Assembly: GCA_036571765.1 (NCBI GenBank)
Contig: BROE01000025.1
Location: forward strand, 4,348,222 to 4,412,221
Length of the DNA stretch: 64,000 bases
Direction of reading: 5' to 3'
Origin: Plecoglossus altivelis
Taxonomy: Eukaryota > Chordata > Actinopteri > Osmeriformes > Plecoglossidae
Below the pieces are notes generated by a model. The model was not told the DNA's origin and did not search any database. It worked only from the letters and a program-made list of their open reading frames with translations. This document shows, one piece after another, positions 27,150 through 39,290 of this stretch. The translations under genes and the position numbers were made by a program. Position 1 is the first letter of the stretch, and each line of letters starts with the position of its first letter.

Positions 27150-30100
27150 TGGTGGATGAACGATCTTTCAGGCCTCCATCAAGGTAGTCGGATTTAGGAC
27201 CCTGCTCTCCTCACCCCGGTCAATCTGCAGCTCAGCGGCTCTGCAGAAAAAAACTGGAAGCAATTCATTTCCAGTCATTTGAAGTCAATTTGATTCAGTT
27301 CCTTTTATTCATCCTGAAGAAAAGATCTGGAAAAGAAATTCAAGCAGTGATCTTCTCCGGGTCACCTCAAACCCAGATTTTGAAAAGTCAGAAAATTTTG
27401 CAGAAGATGGATTTTAGGCAATGGTCCATCTGTGTGAATCAAGTTTATGTGTGTGTGTGTGAGTGTATTTTTGTGGTGTGTTTAGCATGCAAGCACTCCT
27501 TTAGCCTCATTTATATTTTTGAGGTTCCTTTGCAGCATGCAGTCTAAACTTTCTCTCATAAGCCTTTGCCCGCAGCCATAAACTCAAATATTTCAATCAC
27601 ATTCAGTGGAGCTGAAGAAAAAAAAGTCTTATTACGCATGATGAAAGGATGCTGCTCTGTGAAGGAGACGTGGGGTTTAGAAAATGGAATATGCACTGAT
27701 AATAGTAGGCAGGTCATTTTTATCAAATATTAAAGGATGTGAGGAAACTGCTGGACTACTGAACTTTTTATTGCCATTCTGTTGCGATACTGCAGATGTG
27801 TTTGATGAAAGCTTAAAAGTTTAGTGTACAGTAGTCAAATCGTTCAACCAAATGCTTCGCTAGTTAGTTCATGTGGTTCAAGTATGGCTAAGAAATATTT
27901 GCTGCTTATATTACAGTAGTGTGAATATAGTGAAGTGTAGTGTTCCAGTACTAACTTCAATATCTTTCTGTCTTACTGAACACAACAAGCTGTCCATTAA
28001 ACATTTTATCATGACTTACCATCCTGGCAAACTTGATGGATTGTATATATGTGTGGGGATGGGTATCTGAGCCTATGTGTGTGTACATACAACACAGGAC
28101 CAGGATACAGAAGACAACCAGGGCCAAGAATAAGATGCAACTAGCTGAGTGAGATGACCTCTCTAAGGGAGAGTCCTATGGCGGTCTGCAGGCTGTAGCC
28201 CTTCCACCTACCTAGCTGAAAGGTCTTAAAATTTGGAACTAATTAAACATGGGTCACCCAGTAGTTTCTTATGACCTCAGCACCCTCATGGTCAGTTCAT
28301 GCAAAAAAAGCCGAGCTCACGTCTTTATTTAGCAGGAAGTCTCAATGTGCAACTTTAGCAAGGGGTCTGTGACATTGCACCTTCTAGGTGCGAGACACTG
28401 TCTGAGGCAGCAAACTTGTAGGACTGGCAATGTTTTTCAAGCACAAATTGGCCTCGAAGCCCAGGCAATATGTGCAGTTTAATGACCTGGACACCTTCAC
28501 TTCTCCTCTCATCTCATCTGACTTAATCAGACTCGGCAACGTGAGAGTCTCTGGACTGGCTAATAACTCGCAGGAACTATTTTCCGATATGCCGCTCGAG
28601 CATGATGTTTGAGCTGGTTCGACAGGGAATGATAGCCAGCCATCTGTAACCGTGAGTGCCCTGCCTCCCCAGTCCTGCACCACAGAGGTGCAGTGACCTC
28701 ACCATTTCTTCATAGTCACATGGAAGTCATTACTATCTACTCTACAATGCGAGCCCAAGTGTTCAAGTGGTTGCCTATGGTGATCGGGCAGTAACGGTTT
28801 TGGTGTTTGAGTGTGTGCTTGTGAATGTATGTGGGATTGTGTGTGTGTGTGTGTGATACGGGAAATGAACAGAGTTAAAGATTCAGCATGAAAACCTTGC
28901 ACTTAAGAGTATATCTCTGAAGCGACCTTGATTGTGCTTAACTGATAGATGTTGAAGGGGTGGAATAGCCGTTCACTCTCCCTCTGAGTAGATGACCAGG
29001 GGAGGCCTCTGTGGAGTCAGTACCAATAACTAGTAGCATCAGCACATGTCCCTGTGCCCGCTGTTCTCACTCTCTCTCTCAAACACGAGACAGCAGGCTT
29101 GATTCTGTTGACTCCCTACGATCGATATCCTCAGGTCCCTACGTGTTCCTGTCCCTCTCCAGGGTTAATGGACACCAAAGGGATTTGTAAAAAGCCCCCA
29201 GCTTTCTAATCCTCTCACTCTCTGTGAGATATAGCCTGGATTGGAGACAAGATCTTGACTTAATTTGAGGCAGATTATCCATCCGGTGTAATGCTGGATT
29301 TGACAGCATGTTTTTGCAGCAGACTGTTCTGCCTGTCAAAATACAGAGATGAGGAGCCAACCTGAATTCACATCAGCCCTCATGGAGCGGCCTGAACAAC
29401 AGGCACACATGACCGTTAAACGTGTTACTGTCACTTTCTCCACGGTCTCAGGTCAAGCTCAGAGCAGTTACGCGGGGTGTCGTTCCATTGAATATTCACC
29501 AGTTTATTTCCATATGCCTTCAATAATGTATCAAAATAATGAGCAACACAGAATTCATGGATTGCAATATACATAAACTTAATTTTACCTCACTTCTGAA
29601 TCTGGCAGTTGCCTGGGGCTTGTGTGTCTAGAGCACGTGCGATAACTGCAAAAAAAACTGCTTTCAGAAATGCTGCAGCTTTCACATCAGCAGTAATGCG
29701 GTGTGATGTCCGGGGCAGGCTAGCGTTATTCATCGCTACTAGGTCTTTGATCCTTCTTGCCAGAGAGACTATACTAACAGTTTTACATTCGTGAATGGCT
29801 TTAACACATACCTATCAGCCATGGCTGGTCCTGACCAGAGAGAGGATATTGTAGTTAAAAAGTCCTGTGAAAAGGTCAACCAAGATAGCAGTGAACGTGC
29901 CGAGGATACGCGGTTCGCAGCTTGCCGTTATATCGGCTTGACGCAGATGAACGGCTTCTGGATGCTTGGGAAATTGTCATGGGGTGAGTGAGAGACTCAT
30001 GGGAGTACATCCTCCACCCATTCTATCACTTCCTCGGTCCAAGGGAACTCAACGTTTAGATGCCCGAACTTGAACCGGGGCCAGACTTGACAAAGCACTC

Positions 30101-30460
30101 AGCCATCTTCCTCCAGATAAAGAATATGTCGTTGTTGGCCCGCTGATAGTGAGGATCTGTGGGTGGAGAGAGGACGGAGCTCCGGCCTGATTCTTGATTG
30201 AGATGAGACACACTGGTCTGTGCTGATATTTTATGTTCTGACTGGCATGAAAGGCAGCTTGCATAACCCATATGACGTAACAACTGTGTTAGTACTGTAG
30301 TTAGAATTTCTTTGTTGTTCTACCCATGGAGGCTCATCAACATATCACCTATACCGAGCATGTATTCATAGAATTGCTTTGGTCAACTTGGAGCTTAAGT
30401 GTACTCAATAAATGGACGAGCATATTCATGCTGAGAATGAAACATCCACAAGCAGCAGCC
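27150..30460. other. Non-coding region downstream of rtn4r
   Basis: No recognisable gene. It holds only short GT runs (27,447-27,460 and 28,839-28,855) and small random ORFs. Its upper edge adjoins the predicted rtn4r polyadenylation site. Confidence 0.6.
28839..28855. repeat. (GT)8 microsatellite
   Basis: A short uninterrupted GT run within a longer GT-biased stretch. Confidence 0.85.
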
Positions 30461-30464
30461 ATTT

Positions 30465-31148
30465 CTATGAAATAAGAGATTTTATTCATAATATATTCAT
30501 ACTTGTACACAAGTAAAATAAAATGCATATCTATGATTTCAGTTTCAGTCTTAGTGAACAATTGGACAGCATTCTTCCTGCCGCCCGTATCCATACTGTG
30601 AGGAAAAACAAACTCATATTGAGGGAGATCAAACATTTGTCTTTACTGAAGTACTTATAAACTTAAAAAACATAACAGTACCCAACAAATGCATCACTTT
30701 TGGAATAAATGATAGGGAATGAAGATCTCTCTCAACAAACGGCCCAAAAAACATTCCTCGTGTGCTTTCGACGTCCTTGTTTCCAATATTCTTTTTCAGT
30801 GTCTGGCTGTGCAGTCACTGTCTTTGCAGTAAAAGCTTTTTGAGAGGGAAAAAAATATGACACACTCAAAAGTGTAGCTTGGACACGGTACAGTTCAGTA
30901 CATACGGAACACACAAATTTGGGCACCAATTCATTATATACATTAGAGCTGAAGTGGTCTGTAAAGGCATCCATTTTGTTAAACGTACTCTAACTTCTCC
31001 TATTATTGTTAGTCTACCCCTGACGGGTCAACGCAACATCCTTTTTCCCAGTCCCTTGACTGTTGTGGAGGTCACTGCGAATCCTTAATCATTGTCATGA
31101 GCATTAACAATCTGCGAGTCCAACTTGCGAGAGAAGGGACATCCAATC
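30465..31148 (-). other. rtn4r: rtn4r 3' untranslated region (predicted)
   Basis: This runs from the base after the TAG stop to about 16 nt past the first canonical polyadenylation hexamer on the minus strand. I saw no other AATAAA on the minus strand between the stop and 30486, so the predicted 3' UTR is about 680 nt. Cleavage position and use of this signal are inferred. A longer isoform reading past it is possible. Confidence 0.5.
30481..30486 (-). terminator. Polyadenylation signal AATAAA for rtn4r
   Basis: The plus strand reads TTTATT, so the minus strand reads AATAAA. It lies about 665 nt beyond the rtn4r stop and is the first canonical hexamer met. Sequence on both sides is AT-rich, as is common around cleavage sites. 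Confidence 0.5.
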
Positions 31149-32527
31149 CTAAGACATCAGCAGCCACATCCAGACCAAGGGCAGGAAGAACCAGCCTAGC
31201 ACCTGCAACGTTGACCCCCCCCCTCTCAGACAGTGAGAGTCCGATTTAGGCTTTTTGACGCACTTCTTCTTCTTTCTGGCCGGGGCTGTAGAAGGTTCCA
31301 GGTTGTTCAGCAGGTCTGGGTTCAGCTGATCCAGGTCATTGGACAAGGTCCCAAGCGGCCCGTCGTTCAGACTCTGCTTGTTTCGGGTCTCGTTTTTCGT
31401 CCGCTCAGCCTCCCGGAATTTGGTCTTGGATATGTTCTCCTTCTCCTTCAGGGGGTTGTTTGTGATCTGGCGGCTGTTGTAGGACGACGGGTCAGCGATA
31501 GCTTTGCCAGAGAGGATGGAGGACTTCTCATTGTCGGCATGACAACACCTTGGAAGGGATTCTCCCAGGGGGTCATCCGCCTTGGAGCCAAACAGGTGCG
31601 TCTGGATCTGAGGCGTTTCAACACAGCCCTCCAGATCGCTGCTCTTCAGTCGTTTCAGGTCCTTCCCCGCCAGGATGGTGGGAATGCTGCACTCCAGCTC
31701 CGAGCTCGAACCCTTGAACCGCTTGAACCAGTCCCACAGGGTTCTGGCCCGGCAGTCACAGACCCACTGGTTCCCATTGAGACGCAGGTACTGCAGTGAC
31801 ACTAGTGGGTCCATGGTCTCACCTGTCAACACGGTCAGGTTGTTGTAGAACAGAAACAGAGTGGTCAGCTTGCCCAAGTCGCTGAAAGCCCTTGGCTGCA
31901 CATGAATGACTCGGTTCTGGTGGAGTAACAGGCGGTCTAGGCTAACCAGGCCTCTCAGCATGTGGTCCGATACTGTCTTGATCTTGTTGTTGTGCAGGAA
32001 GAGATATGTGAGATTGGCCAGGTCCATGAAAGTGTCGTCATGCAGAGCCAGCAGGTTGTTGTCCTGCAGGTAAAGGTATTGGAGGGAGAAAAGTCCGCGG
32101 AACACCCCCACGGAGAGCTCCGACAGGCCGCACCTATGCAGGTGCAGCGTGTGTAGTTTGTTCAAGCCCCGGAAAGCCATGGGACTGATGATCCGCAGGT
32201 TGTTATTGTCCCCGATATCCAGCTCCTCTAGTCTCTCCATCCCGTAGAAGGCGCCGGCCTCAATGTGGCTGATGTTGTTGGAGTATAGCCACAGAACAGT
32301 GAGGTTGTGGCAGGAGCTGAAGCTGGTGGACCTGACCACCGTCAGTTTGTTGCTCTGAAGGAATATCCTCTGGCTCCGGACGGGAATCTCGGTAGGGATG
32401 GACGACAGTCCCTGCTGCTGGCAGGCCACTGTGGGCCTCGGCTCGCTGTAGCAAACACATCTGGCGGGACAGCCGTGCGCCTGAGGCACAAGGTTGAACC
32501 ACACCACCAGGAACAGGAGTCGACTCC
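31149..32527 (-). CDS. rtn4r: Nogo-66 receptor NgR1 (reticulon 4 receptor), coding exon 2 with stop codon
   Basis: NgR1 is a GPI-anchored neuronal surface receptor that binds myelin inhibitors (Nogo-66, MAG, OMgp) and signals through co-receptors to limit axon growth. This exon encodes residues 8-466 and ends at TAG (31151-31149). It reads as: rest of the signal peptide (mature N-terminus about Cys27); LRRNT with Cys-x3-Cys-x-Cys-x9-Cys; about eight LRRs such as LQYLYLQDN and DRLLLHQNRV; LRRCT from about 260 with CDCRAR and Cys264, 266, 287 and 309; a stalk with Cys335-Cys336; a basic stretch at about 425-435; and a hydrophobic tail after RGGGS (about 443-446), the likely GPI site. Cys266, 309, 335 and 336 fall at the positions I recall for human NgR1, and LPRCC plus a later ND-PLGTL motif favour rtn4r over rtn4rl1 or rtn4rl2. 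N-glycosylation sequons lie at 82, 92, 179, 237, 372 and 386. The exon starts after the acceptor TCTCCAG in phase 1. It has no in-frame ATG before residue 104, so the start must lie in another exon. Confidence 0.96.
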
Positions 32528-32552
32528 CTGGAGAGCAAGAGAATATGGGATG

Positions 32553-32573
32553 GAGAGAGAGAGAGAGAGAGAG
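32553..32573. repeat. (GA)10 microsatellite in the rtn4r intron 1 acceptor
   Basis: On the rtn4r sense strand this is (CT)n, followed by CATCCCATATTCTCTTGCTCTCCAG. It lies about 25-45 nt upstream of the splice acceptor, where the branch point and polypyrimidine tract are expected. Confidence 0.9.
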
Positions 32574-33907
32574 GGGGAAACAGGGGAGTTGGATCAGTTT
32601 GGAGCCTAATCATAATTCTAACAATAGAACAGAACTGGGTCATCAATGAGTGCAATCGGAATCATTCGGTGAGAAATGCAAACTTAAAATGACTCCTGAT
32701 CAAAGATTTATTCTCAAGATGAGTCATGAGCGCAAAGGAAATCTGATGGTTTAGTCCCAGAGGCAGAGAAGGAAAAGTGAATGTTGTCTTTTGAAGTGGG
32801 AAAAGAAGGGGATAACCCGCCAGCAGATGTGTCACTCACCTTTCATGCTACATCCATATCTTTAAATCATATCATACAGTACATGTGACCGACCTAGTAA
32901 TATTACTGTCTCAGGAATGAACGTTTCTTTTTAAGACATATTTTGGTCAATTGATGATTTTATCGGACTTTCCCAATGAGCTTCGAGGGCGCCCCCAGAA
33001 AGAAACTAATAACCCTTTGTGAAAAATCCAAAATTTTCTGAAATGACTGAATCCTTTATGAAGTGCATTCCTGTCAGTAAACCCTACAGGAAGACTAGCT
33101 TTCGTCTCCATTATGAGACAGCAATACCCACATAGCTGGTCTGGAGCAGCACTGGTGCCAAGCCCTAAGAGAACACTCCCTTTACTAGTGATGCAGTGTG
33201 TCTTTAAAGAGAGACCCATTGCTGCTAATGTGTGCTTGGGGAGCCTTCTCAAGCCTGCATTCCAAGGACCATGGGAGATTCTAAATTAAATATGGGTGGG
33301 CTCCTTTAATGCCAAATTAGCCGTCTCGAATAGAGCGGATGGAACCAATTGAGAGGTTTTTTTCAGGCCGGCAATTCAGCCAGCAGGAGGTACACAGATG
33401 GGGTATCTGGGAAGGGTTGGGGATGGTGGTTGGACTACAGGTTATGACAGGAAGGCTTTTACAAGACCAGAATCAAGATTACAGGAACAGGAAGTTGTCC
33501 ATCACCGCTTGCCTTTCAAAAACCACCGTTCAACCAAGTCTCAGTGGTTACAAAGCCTGATGTGCTCTCATCGATAATTGCTGCAAACATCGTTGTTCCG
33601 GTGATCTACAGTGAGGCTTGACAAGGGCTGCGTTTTTACGTGGTAATCAATATTCCTCACACAGCACAGAAGGTGTTGGGGCTAATTGCGAGACGTGCAA
33701 GCCCAATGGACTAATTCCTCAAAGATGGTGAGTGTCAAGTATCTAGTCGGAAATGTAGCACTCCTCGTTGAGAAGCAGATACTGTCCAAATCCTCTTCGG
33801 CCCTCTCTGGAGAGGGGGTTTCCAACCCAAGCTGCCAGAGGCATGAGAGGAATCCCACAGCAGCCATTGTGACAGGTAGTGAAGTACTCGGAAATGCATG
33901 AGGCTTA

Positions 33908-34064
33908 CCTCCTCCTTTCTTCCTGCTTCCCTCTTCCTTTCCTCTTCCTTCCGTTTTCCTCCACTCTCCCTCCCCCTCTTCTTCTCCTCTCCCCTTTTTC
34001 TCCTCCTATCTTGCTCATCCCTTCTCTCCCTCTGTCCCTCATTCCCCTCTTCCCCCCTTCGTGT
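33908..34064. repeat. Polypyrimidine tract in rtn4r intron 1
   Basis: About 155 bp of CTTCC, CTCC and TCTC words on the plus strand, so purine-rich in the rtn4r transcript. The overlapping low-complexity ORFs on both strands derive from it. Confidence 0.8.
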
Positions 34065-35529
34065 TGTGGTGCAGCTCATCTCTGGACCCTATTATCGGGG
34101 GCTCCGTGGCCTGACAGCGGCCCTCTGCCTCACTTTCCCTCCAATCTTCCCCCTCAGCCGTCAGGACTCTGCCGCCGGAAAGCTGTCAAGACTTCTCCCT
34201 GCTTTTTTTCTGCATCACAGCACTTTTCCTTCAGCCCTGCCTAACAATAGCAAAAAAAATTACCGCATAACACGCTTCGTGTATCTCCACGGCTGCTTTA
34301 CTCTTCTCTCTCCCTCCCTCTCTGTTCATTAAGGGGATATTTCCACCCACGCGTTGTATGCTGAAGCGCCTGTTTCGGAGCTCTGGGCATAATGTTGCTT
34401 GTCTTCGTTAGCATCTGGTGAATGACAGTTGAAGCCACTCGAATGACATCAGGTTTGAACCAATTATTTTTTGCCCGCTAACTGGTTCTCTATTTAGTGC
34501 CGTATCAATTACACAGCTATTAAACCTGTCACTGCATATTAACTATGTAAAGCCAGCCTCCCTGTCGTGTTGAACTTGCGTGCTGGCTTTGAACTGGGAT
34601 TACCTCCAGTCCAACTGTTTTCTTCTGTCGCTCAAGGTGACTCTTGACCAACTTCAGAGCAGACTGTCAGACCTGTCATTCAAGGTCTTAAAACCGACCT
34701 CAGGATCTGCTAGTTCAATCCTTAACAATCGCATGAGGTCCAACTCCTCGTAGCATATTCCTGATCAGTCTGAAAGTGAGGCAGCGTGTTGCTGACAGTA
34801 CTAAAATAGTAAATAGACAGTAGTAAATTAAATAGTGTGAACTTATTGTGTCGCTAACTGGTGCAAAGCGTCCATATTCCATACTACAAAAATTTAGCAC
34901 AAAAAAGACATGTTGAAAACAAGTTGAAACACGTTATGGTCCACATCTTCTCTATTTCAATCCAGTCCGTGATGCCAGCTAGAATCAACTTTCAGACACT
35001 GCCCACTCTTTCAAAACGCCTTTGTTGTAGGACAATGGTCATATTCACTCTTGGAACTGACAAGCACTCTTTGTCCTGGTAGTGCTAGTCCTCAACCATT
35101 ACCTCTCAGCCCTGTGGAAAGCCCATTGACTCTGGCTTGCCCCTGCTTGTTTTGACAAGCTCTACATAAACCCTCACCAAAGGAGACGGAGAGGGCACGC
35201 ATGATGCCTGACCGGGTGTCTATGAGCGGTTGACCCGTGGACGGCGTCACATCCATTTCTAATTGAAATGTTCGCAAGAAACAAAACGCCTGCGACAACA
35301 GTGTGCATGGGAGCAACGAGGTTTGTTTGCTTAGCCCACCCGTGTACGACAGACGCCGACTCCCTGCTGCATGTCTCTTGGACGAGCCAGGGAGGGAAAG
35401 CGGCATCGATTCAGCTCCGTCTACCCAACTGTGACAGAGGCACACAAACTTGGCGCTTTCCGAAAACCCAGGGCAGGATGAAACAGGAGCTCAGGACAGT
35501 CTGCAATTCATCACGGGAGCTTTGCTGTG

Positions 35530-35591
35530 CAAGGGCCTGGGATTGGGCGAGACTGACATGCGAGGGTCCGGGATTGGGCAAGGCTGACGGC
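35530..35591. repeat. 31-bp tandem duplication
   Basis: Two adjacent 31-bp copies share GGGATTGGGC and GCTGAC/ACTGAC blocks and differ at about eight positions. The duplication lies inside a long ORF that I do not accept as a gene. Confidence 0.75.
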
Positions 35592-36231
35592 AAGGGTTAT
35601 CCTCCAAGCCCAGATAGGAAGGGAAGACTGTCAGGAGAAACGACATGCCGCTCACGGGAGGATCTCCAACAACACTCTGCATTCTGCTGTGTTCTTCTCG
35701 CCTGCTCTGTATGTGCGCACGATCAGGTGCATCAGGGTTTGTGTCTGCTGCAAAGTGCCTTCGCGCAAACCAAGATGCTGATGTTGGGAACGGATCACCC
35801 GCCGTCTAACAGGCTTTGCAAAGGGCCTGTTTCCAGATGCTGTCAAAGTGAATGCTGTCTCACGCTCCTGAGGACAGTGAGGGTGAGAAGCCTGCGTGTT
35901 CCGCCGCAACCAGCTGCCAGACGACAAACATGACTCAACAAGGACATTCATCGCGTGCTCCAGCCAGATAGTCACGCACGGCAGGGAGGGTGACAGAACC
36001 GGAAGAGCGGACACACTGGCAGATGCGGAAGGGCCAGGGTCGTAAATGAGAAAGGGAGCGTTTGATCAAAGTGAGGTCAAGCTGTAAGTGTCGGTTCGTT
36101 GTGGTCCAGCCTATCAGAGGTGCAGAGCAGGGCGTGTGTTAGTGGGATCTGGCCAATCGGAGGGGCCGACAGGCTTGTGTCTGACACTTATCTAATGCTG
36201 CCCTGCAGATGGCTCATGAATAACAGAGGGT

Positions 36232-36329
36232 AGGCTGGGAGAGAGATGAAGGGGGAGATAGAGTGAGAGCTGAATGAAGGGAGAGAGAGGGGAAGGGGGG
36301 GAGGGAGGAAGAGAGCAAGGGGAAGGGAT
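36232..36329. repeat. Purine-rich tract
   Basis: About 100 bp of GAGAGA, GAAGGG and GGGAGG words with a G-run near 36,294-36,300. It is pyrimidine-rich on the rtn4r sense strand. Confidence 0.75.
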
Positions 36330-36739
36330 GTGTGCACGAATGACCAAAAATGTTGATGTGTTTATTTGTATTTTTGAGATGAGAGCTAACAAAGCATGAG
36401 AGTGTGTGTGTGTTGCCCATCCCAACAACTTCATCAGCGCAGCACCATAAGGTATCTGTCATCTGTCAGAACTACATGACTCAACAAGGAGGCCACAATG
36501 CTACCAAAGACAAGTCTAGTGGGGGGACAGAACACTGCAAGAAGCTTCACACCACGAGACTAGCCATTGTATTCATCACCTGGCGATCCGCCAAACAGGC
36601 CTGCTTGAAGAGCTAACTCACAAAAACTCTGGAGGTGTCTGAGGTGACTGTTTCTTGCCTGGGCCTCCCCCCTTCTCCTGGCTGCCCCACACCACCCACC
36701 TCCCATCACAGTTCTCGGGGGGGAAACGGTGCAAATATC

Positions 36740-36880
36740 TTGGCTCGGCTGAGCAGAGGGCGATATGTGAACATCGAACGGTGCTCTCCGCAAACCCCAG
36801 CACAGCGGAGGGGCGCCCTAGTTTTGGCTCATAGCGGGCGGGTTAGATCTGTAGCTCGGCGTCGGCATACGCACATCCTG
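36740..36880. other. CpG-rich patch in rtn4r intron 1
   Basis: I count about 13 CpG dinucleotides in 140 bp, in a genome where CpG is generally depleted. There is no ORF of interest and no clear splice signal attached. It could be a small unmethylated regulatory patch or chance. Confidence 0.35.
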
Positions 36881-38419
36881 CAGCAGAGAGATGGTACACG
36901 TAAGGTTCAAGAAGTGCGACTTCCCTTCAGCTCCGTGGTGGTGCCCACAGTGCAGCTGTTCGCATCTGCTCCGGTGGGGGCTTCTCTTCGTGGTAATGGG
37001 TGTTGAAGAAACCGTGTTTGGAGCATCGGGGGAGAACACCCCTCACACATGCACCTCCTACCCCATGTCCCCCCTCCTCCTCAGTAGGCCTCAAACTAAA
37101 TCACATTGTCCTTTTATTAGCCTTTATTTTATTATCTTTTATTACCAGTAAAGCCGCGTTTGAAATTGAAGAGGCTGATTCCCCTCAGAAGGCATTATTC
37201 TTGTATGAATGGGAGATAAGTCATGGCAAGCCATCGTAGAGTGTTGAACTTTCACAGACACTGCACAACCGCCACGGAGTTACCAATGTTGTTCTGGATG
37301 GAGCTTCATGCTAACCACAGAGATCCCATTGTTGTTTTGTATGAAGCCTCATCACCCCCATAGACTTGCCAATGCTGTAAAGATCCAGTGTAGCTAGGAC
37401 TGCGTCGATGAGACAGAACAGCTTGCGCCATAGACAACATGCACTGACAGCCAACACTTACACAGTCTGCTTGTCTGGACATTCGCACTTGGCTGTCTGA
37501 GTAGCAATTTCAGCACCCGACGCGACTGGCACAGCGCCCGATGTTGTTTCTTCCTTCTGGTTTCTAGGTTTGTTTACGTGGAAAAGACCGACCCTCTCAG
37601 TGTTCTTCATACTGAAAAACCTGCTCTGGGACCCGGAACATTATCTACTCAGAGCGCTCTGACAGGATCATTACTGCATAGTGCCTCACAGGCTGGAAGC
37701 CTGGCTCGTTCTGCCTGCGTTCTACAGTCCAGTCAAGATAAACTCTTGTTTCCCTGCAAGTTTCAGTTTGAGAAAAATGCATCAAACCAGCAGTTCCAAC
37801 AGCTCAATTCTCAGCAGCTAGACTCAATTCAGAAGGCAGTCGTTGAGAGGATTCGCTCTGAAACGGGTGAGTGTTTCGGAAACCTGGAGGATTTTGTATT
37901 TCGGTGAAACCGTTTTTGCAAAATAATTTCAGTCTCGATCTGGAGTTTGTCTAGCGATGACCATGAAACTGGGCTTGACTTTTGCACACTCTCCTCTCCA
38001 GTTGATCCATAACAGAGCACATCCTACGGGATTCACCCAACATCTTCCGATGAACATGCCAACAACTTACTGTGACAGCCACCGCTGGACATGCTGGCAT
38101 TGGCGTCTCTCTCATCGTCTTAACATGTCACCCAAGCCTTCTTTTCCCCTTCTCCTACCCTGCACTCCACTTCGGCGCCAGCACTAACACATCAGGCTGC
38201 GTCAACGAGGACCCTATGATTGACAGAGGCCCATAAGGTAAGCCTCAACTCTTGACCTTAACAAGCTCAGCAGCAAGACACACAGAGACTCTACTCTTTC
38301 AGTCATGCCTCGCTGCAGCCCGGTAATCTTGTTCTAGAAAGTTCAGAAGCTTTCTCTTTTCACTTTAAAACCATCTCAACAACGTGTACACTCAGGCAAA
38401 CGCATGGCACGTCGAGTTG

Positions 38420-38505
38420 CGGTGGGGGGTCAGGAGCATGGGTGGGTGGGGGGAGTTGGGAGCATGGGTGAGGGGGATGGGGTGGGAGTGAAAGAGGGGG
38501 TGGTG
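38420..38505 (+). repeat. G-rich imperfect repeat
   Basis: GGGTGGGTGGGG, GGGAG and GGGGTGGGAG runs surround two copies of GGAGCATGGGTG (the second as GGGAGCATGGGTG). It has many G-triplets, so G-quadruplex formation on the plus strand is plausible. Confidence 0.7.
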
Positions 38506-39077
38506 ACAGAAGCAGAAGGGTGATGGGTGCGACAGATAGCAAGAGCTGTGCAGGGCTGAGGAGGCAGTTACTTGAGAGTGCGCACGATGAGCTAAGCTCA
38601 TGCTTGTACGACATAACGACTCTCACCGCCACAGATATTTATGCTACTTGACCTCACCGATTTGAATACCCGTCCCTCAACACACCAAACTCACTTAGGC
38701 CCTCTGTTCCTCAGCTGCCAGCCACCACGTTCTCCTCAGGCTTAATGATGGCTGTAAATATAAATTCTCACCTTGACTCGTCGCTAGCGCCATAGCATGA
38801 CTCATCGCTAATGGCAAACACAAGCTCAGGCACCAACAACAGCTGTCTGCACAAATCCCAGAACAATCACAGAAGAGAAACAGAAAGGCCCCAGGGAGCA
38901 GAGAATAAGCTGAAGTCGGATTAGACCTATCATCAGAGGCCTGTTTAACTAATTCGGAGCAGCTTCTTCGACGGATTGGTCTATTTTCGAAGTGTGGAAA
39001 CCCTGGAGACACGTTGACCTGAAAAAGACAAACCTCTCTCTCCCTTCTCCTTTCATCGCAGGAGTCCCCCCACTGCA

Positions 39078-39290
39078 TGCTAGCATGGGCATGGATCCAC
39101 TATTGTGCTCAGCACTGCAGGCTAGCAAGCTAGCAAGGGCCTGGTTCTAAGACTGTACCCAAGACTGTAGGGTAGCATACTACCATGGGCCTAGTTCCAA
39201 GACTGTACCCAAGACTGCAGGCTAGCAAACTAGCATGTGCCTGGTTCCACCATTGCAGCCAGCACTGCAGGTTGGATTGGTAGCATGGAA
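39078..39290. repeat. 50-bp minisatellite, about 3.8 copies
   Basis: Full units are 39120-39169, 39170-39219 and 39220-39269, with partial copies on each side. Each unit carries a GCTAGCAAACTAGCATG-like block, then CCTGGTTCCA, then an AGACTGTACCCAAGACTGCA or related block. Units differ by scattered substitutions without length change. Confidence 0.9.

Noticed and set aside
30066..30105. tRNA-like T-arm on the minus strand (CCCGG-TTCAAGT-TCGGG) with a TGGCTGAGTG A-box-like motif upstream
   Set aside because: The spacing between the A-box-like and B-box-like motifs is about 15 nt too short for a tRNA and no acceptor stem pairs. At most it is a decayed tRNA-derived fragment.
31233..31799. 188-aa plus-strand ORF
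   Set aside because: It is the antisense shadow of the rtn4r LRR exon. The minus-strand frame carries the conserved protein.
32260..32655. 131-aa minus-strand ORF across the start of rtn4r exon 2
   Set aside because: It is a different frame of the same exon, reading through the splice acceptor and the (GA)n tract, with no family resemblance.
35268..35933. 221-aa plus-strand ORF, the second longest region without stops
   Set aside because: The residue pattern is unlike any family I know, and it contains a 31-bp tandem duplication. It lacks clear splice or promoter signals and is antisense in the rtn4r intron. Transcript data would be needed to revive it.
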